A DNA stretch of 58,898 nucleotides. Origin: Lentisphaeria bacterium. GTDB taxonomy: Bacteria > Verrucomicrobiota > Lentisphaeria > JABSQK01. The translations under genes and the position numbers were made by a program. The stretch is taken from NCBI GenBank assembly GCA_013215875.1, contig JABSQK010000017.1:1-58898 (forward strand), in the 5' to 3' direction. Shown here in pieces: positions 56,527 to 58,898 of this stretch (position 1 is its first letter; each line of letters begins with the position of its first letter). The notes below the pieces were generated by a model. It was not told where the DNA came from. It did not search any database and worked only from the letters and a program-made list of their open reading frames with translations.

Positions 56527-57348
56527 ATGTGCGCAAAAACGGGTTCAGGCTTTCTACTTTTAATTATTCCGCTCTTAAACAGCTGTTTAAATTCCGTATT
56601 CTTTCAGCCGGATAAAAAAAGTTATCAAGTTCCTAAAGGGAATTACGAAACCGTAAATTTCCGGTCGCATGGTGAAACTTTGCATGCCTGGTTCATTCCG
56701 GCAAAAAATAAAGCAAAAGGGACCGTGATTCAATTTCATGGAAATGCTCAGAACATGAGCGCGCATTATTCATTTGTGGACTGGTTGCCCGAACAAGGCT
56801 ATAATTTATTTGTCTTTGATTACCGGGGCTATGGCCAATCTACAGGCAAACCCAGCAGAATTGGACTCTACCACGATTCCATTGCTGCTTTGAATTATTT
56901 AAAAAGTAGAAAAGATATCGATAGCAAAAATATATTTGTTATTGCTCAAAGCCTTGGAGCTGCTTTTGCTATAAACGCCATTGGCCGAAACGATTTTGAT
57001 GGCATAAGAGGCATTGTGCTCGATTCACCATTTTACAGTTTCACATCCATTGTCCGGTCGAAGTTGGGGCTGTTTTTAAAGCTTATTACATTTCCTGTCT
57101 TCCCTTTATTTGTCACACCGGGCTTGTCTTCTGCCAGTGCAATAAAAGAAATTAAGACACCAATACTGTTTATTCACGGTACACAAGACCGTGTAATACC
57201 TATTCGTCAGGCTATTGCCCTTTATGCTCAAGCAAATAATCCGAAACAATTCATTTCGGTTAAAAATGGCAGTCACTGTTCAGCATTAGGCAGATTCAAA
57301 TCGACATATGGCTCGGAAATTCTCAAATTTTTCGACGCACAGGATTGA
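56527..57348 (+). CDS. Lipid-anchored alpha/beta hydrolase
   Basis: A 273-aa alpha/beta hydrolase with a signal-peptide-like N-terminus and lipobox LLNSC (Cys20). The nucleophile is Ser in IAQSLGAAF, where the usual GXSXG reads AQSLG; the acid lies in HGTQDRVIP and the His in NGSHCSA. DYRGYGQSTGKPS is typical of the family (Bem46-like). Probably acts in the envelope on a lipid or acyl ester. Its ATG follows the thioesterase stop immediately. Confidence 0.85.
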   Translation: MCAKTGSGFLLLIIPLLNSCLNSVFFQPDKKSYQVPKGNYETVNFRSHGETLHAWFIPAKNKAKGTVIQFHGNAQNMSAHYSFVDWLPEQGYNLFVFDYRGYGQSTGKPSRIGLYHDSIAALNYLKSRKDIDSKNIFVIAQSLGAAFAINAIGRNDFDGIRGIVLDSPFYSFTSIVRSKLGLFLKLITFPVFPLFVTPGLSSASAIKEIKTPILFIHGTQDRVIPIRQAIALYAQANNPKQFISVKNGSHCSALGRFKSTYGSEILKFFDAQD

Positions 57349-57436
57349 CTCTAGGTTGGTCCAGGTGATTTGACTTGGAAAAACGTAATTTTGCAGCTAA
57401 GAATTCGTGTGTTTGCACGTTATAATTTTAGATGAG

Positions 57437-57595
57437 ACTCTACCAACTATAAATGTTCGGGTTGCTTGTAGCCTTTTTGCGCCAACACAGATATCTTTCA
57501 ACAGTATCAGTCGCTTACTACTGATACTGTTTCCAAGACGAGCTGTGGCATCAAAAATTCAAGCAAGCAAGACGACATTTAAACGTTGACAGAGT
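57437..57595. repeat. 159-bp imperfect foldback (attC-like polarity)
   Basis: The two halves pair along their entire length: outer ACTCT/AGAGT, then CAAC/GTTG, TAAATGTTCG with CGACATTTA (an extra T on the 5' arm), TTGCTTG with CAAGCAA, TTTTTG with CAAAAA, and a perfect apical 12-bp stem (57500-57511 with 57520-57531) closed by CGCTTACT. The 3' end has AAACGTTGACA, like the attC-like cores at 46-48 kb. It lies in the gap between the hydrolase and the last gene, and could be an attC-type site, a mobile foldback or a structured RNA. The rest of the gap (57349-57436 and 57596-57652) shows nothing else except an AGGG site before 57653. Confidence 0.7.
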
Positions 57596-57652
57596 ACTAG
57601 TATTTTTAACGCTTTAAATTACGTTTATCTCTAAGCATATAGGGTGTGACAA

Positions 57653-58898
57653 TTGAATAGTAAACTAAACAAGTCCGTCGGTAAATTCTGTGCCTGGCAT
57701 CGTTTTTTGAGAGCCTGGCGAGTTTGTCAGGTCGTATTGCTAACAGGATTGTGCTTATATGCAGTATTTTTCCTGGTAGATAAGCTGATTTACGTAAACT
57801 TCGATCATTATAAAAGTTCCTTATTACTGGGTACGGTAGCGCTTATAGCTGTTCTTCTTACTTACCTTTTTATGCCCAGTCGTGAAATGGATGTGTGTTA
57901 TCTTATTGATAAAAATGCTGGTCATAAAAACCTTATTTTTTCCAGTCTTGAAATTCAAGAGGAAGAAAATGAGATATCCCGTCTGCTGGTTGATAGAGCA
58001 AATACAGTAATCGATGAGCGAAAAGCAGCGGATATAATGCCATTTAAATTCAGCAACTTTGGCAAATTTTCATTTTTACCCGCCTTAGCAATCCTGGCAA
58101 TTTACTTTATGCCTGAACAAGACCTTCTGAAAAGAGAAGAAGTGGAAAAAAATATTGCCCAGGAAGAAATTAAAAAAGAAAATTCCGTAAAGCTTATCCA
58201 TGAACAAATTGTCAAAATCCAGAAACGTGATAAAGACATTCAGAGTATTGGCGGAAAAAATATAATGAATGATTTAATGAAACTGGAGGAGGACCTGAAC
58301 AAAGCCTCGAGCCGTAAAGATGCGATTAGCAGACTGAACGATATTGAAAAAAAGTATGAAAAAGAATTTCAAAAGAAAAATGATTTTGAAAAAGCAACTC
58401 GGAATTTGACCGCACAGATGAATGCCAGTGGCTTGCATAAAGATACAAGCAAGGCCTTGAAAAACCTTCAAAAAAATATGCAAAAAGGCAATATGGCAAA
58501 AGCAGCAAAAGAGATGCGAAAACTAGCTGGTCAAATGGAAGGGCAAGAATTAACGCAGGAAGAGAAAGATGCACTTGCTCGTGAACTACAACGAATGATG
58601 CGGGATCTTCAAGGTGATGAAGCTGCTGATGAACTGGCAGATGCTCTCAAGAAAATGAAGTCGAGTTCAATCGACCAAAACAAGGTAGCATCAGCAGATA
58701 ATAAACAAAATAAGCAGAATCAGCAAAAAAAGAATCAACAGAAAAAGCAGAACCAGCAAAATAAGAATAAGCAAGAGCAGTCGAGTACAACACCAAAGAA
58801 GAAACAGATGTCCGGGATTGAAATGAGTAAAGGGATGGGGCAGAAGCAAGCTCAACAAGGACAAAAACAAGAAGGGAAACAGGGGCAAAAACAGCAAG
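57653..58898 (+). CDS. Membrane coiled-coil protein, DUF4175-like (3' end outside window)
   Basis: An open frame from a TTG at 57653 continues in frame to the window end (415 complete codons plus one base), with AGGG 8 bases before the TTG. The protein has three membrane helices (about residues 24-42, 56-74, 139-153), a LIDKNAGHKNLIFSSLE segment between helices 2 and 3 as in DUF4175-like proteins linked to MoxR/DUF58 operons, then a long Lys/Glu/Met coiled coil and a Lys/Gln-rich low-complexity tail from about residue 345. Role unknown; probably envelope-associated. Family assignment is tentative. Confidence 0.7.
   Translation, partial: MNSKLNKSVGKFCAWHRFLRAWRVCQVVLLTGLCLYAVFFLVDKLIYVNFDHYKSSLLLGTVALIAVLLTYLFMPSREMDVCYLIDKNAGHKNLIFSSLEIQEEENEISRLLVDRANTVIDERKAADIMPFKFSNFGKFSFLPALAILAIYFMPEQDLLKREEVEKNIAQEEIKKENSVKLIHEQIVKIQKRDKDIQSIGGKNIMNDLMKLEEDLNKASSRKDAISRLNDIEKKYEKEFQKKNDFEKATRNLTAQMNASGLHKDTSKALKNLQKNMQKGNMAKAAKEMRKLAGQMEGQELTQEEKDALARELQRMMRDLQGDEAADELADALKKMKSSSIDQNKVASADNKQNKQNQQKKNQQKKQNQQNKNKQEQSSTTPKKKQMSGIEMSKGMGQKQAQQGQKQEGKQGQKQQ

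Overview
The window (58.9 kb, moderate to low GC) is a chromosomal stretch of a Gram-negative bacterium, with LptF/G-type permease, TolC-type outer-membrane efflux protein and many lipoboxes. A type I sulfatase, a sialate O-acetylesterase-family protein, two phytanoyl-CoA-dioxygenase-like proteins, MoxR/DUF58 genes with an associated Q/K-rich membrane protein, and a UAP1-like UDPGP pyrophosphorylase together suggest the PVC group, most like marine Lentisphaerota (Lentisphaera-like). This placement is an inference from gene content; no rRNA or marker phylogeny is available here. No tRNA, rRNA, CRISPR array, transposase or integrase was seen.

Layout. 1-2.6 kb: a membrane-anchored C39-like peptidase and a DUF4139 protein. 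2.6-9.8 kb (minus strand): a complete F1Fo ATP synthase operon in the order atpZ-atpI-B-E-F-H-A-G-D-C, with a candidate promoter upstream and a candidate terminator downstream. The c subunit looks proton-type. 9.9-14.7 kb: LptF/G permease, two small lipoproteins, rsmE, an unknown protein and a GT4 glycosyltransferase. 15-20.7 kb: a multi-PAS hybrid histidine kinase and a large MscS channel whose periplasmic domain is duplicated. 20.7-24.8 kb: PhyH-type dioxygenase, sialate O-acetylesterase-like esterase with a LacI-type operator upstream, and a GT-C-like membrane protein. 24.8-31.1 kb: GAF-EI phosphotransferase (PtsP type), an NtrB/NtrC-type two-component pair, a lipoprotein and an esterase. 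31.1-36.7 kb: a 94-bp tandem repeat array made of TAC-loop palindromes, then a four-gene TolC/HlyD/MacB-type export operon. 36.9-40.4 kb: a lipoprotein fusing a Cys-phosphatase domain to a C-terminal cytochrome c'-like CXXCH domain, followed closely by an FHA-MoxR fusion and a DUF58 protein. 40.4-45.3 kb: a phospholipase A2-like lipoprotein overlapping msrA, a second PhyH protein, a 3-hydroxyisobutyrate-dehydrogenase-family enzyme, a CsgG-like protein and DUF2726. 45.3-47.8 kb: four unrelated, same-strand, promoterless-looking small genes, each followed by a short inverted-repeat element ending in ACGTT; two of these have the architecture of integron attC sites. 48.1-58.9 kb: YbiT-type ABC-F ATPase, two tandem secreted paralogues, yaaA, a UDPGP-type pyrophosphorylase, a sulfatase/thioesterase/hydrolase operon, a 159-bp foldback, and the beginning of a membrane coiled-coil protein that runs off the window.

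The three most interesting signals are the phosphatase/cytochrome c' fusion next to an FHA-MoxR/DUF58 module, the attC-like cassette region with a further related foldback at 57.4 kb, and the palindromic 94-bp repeat array. Everything was read by eye; homology calls rest on recognisable motifs and were not checked by database search.
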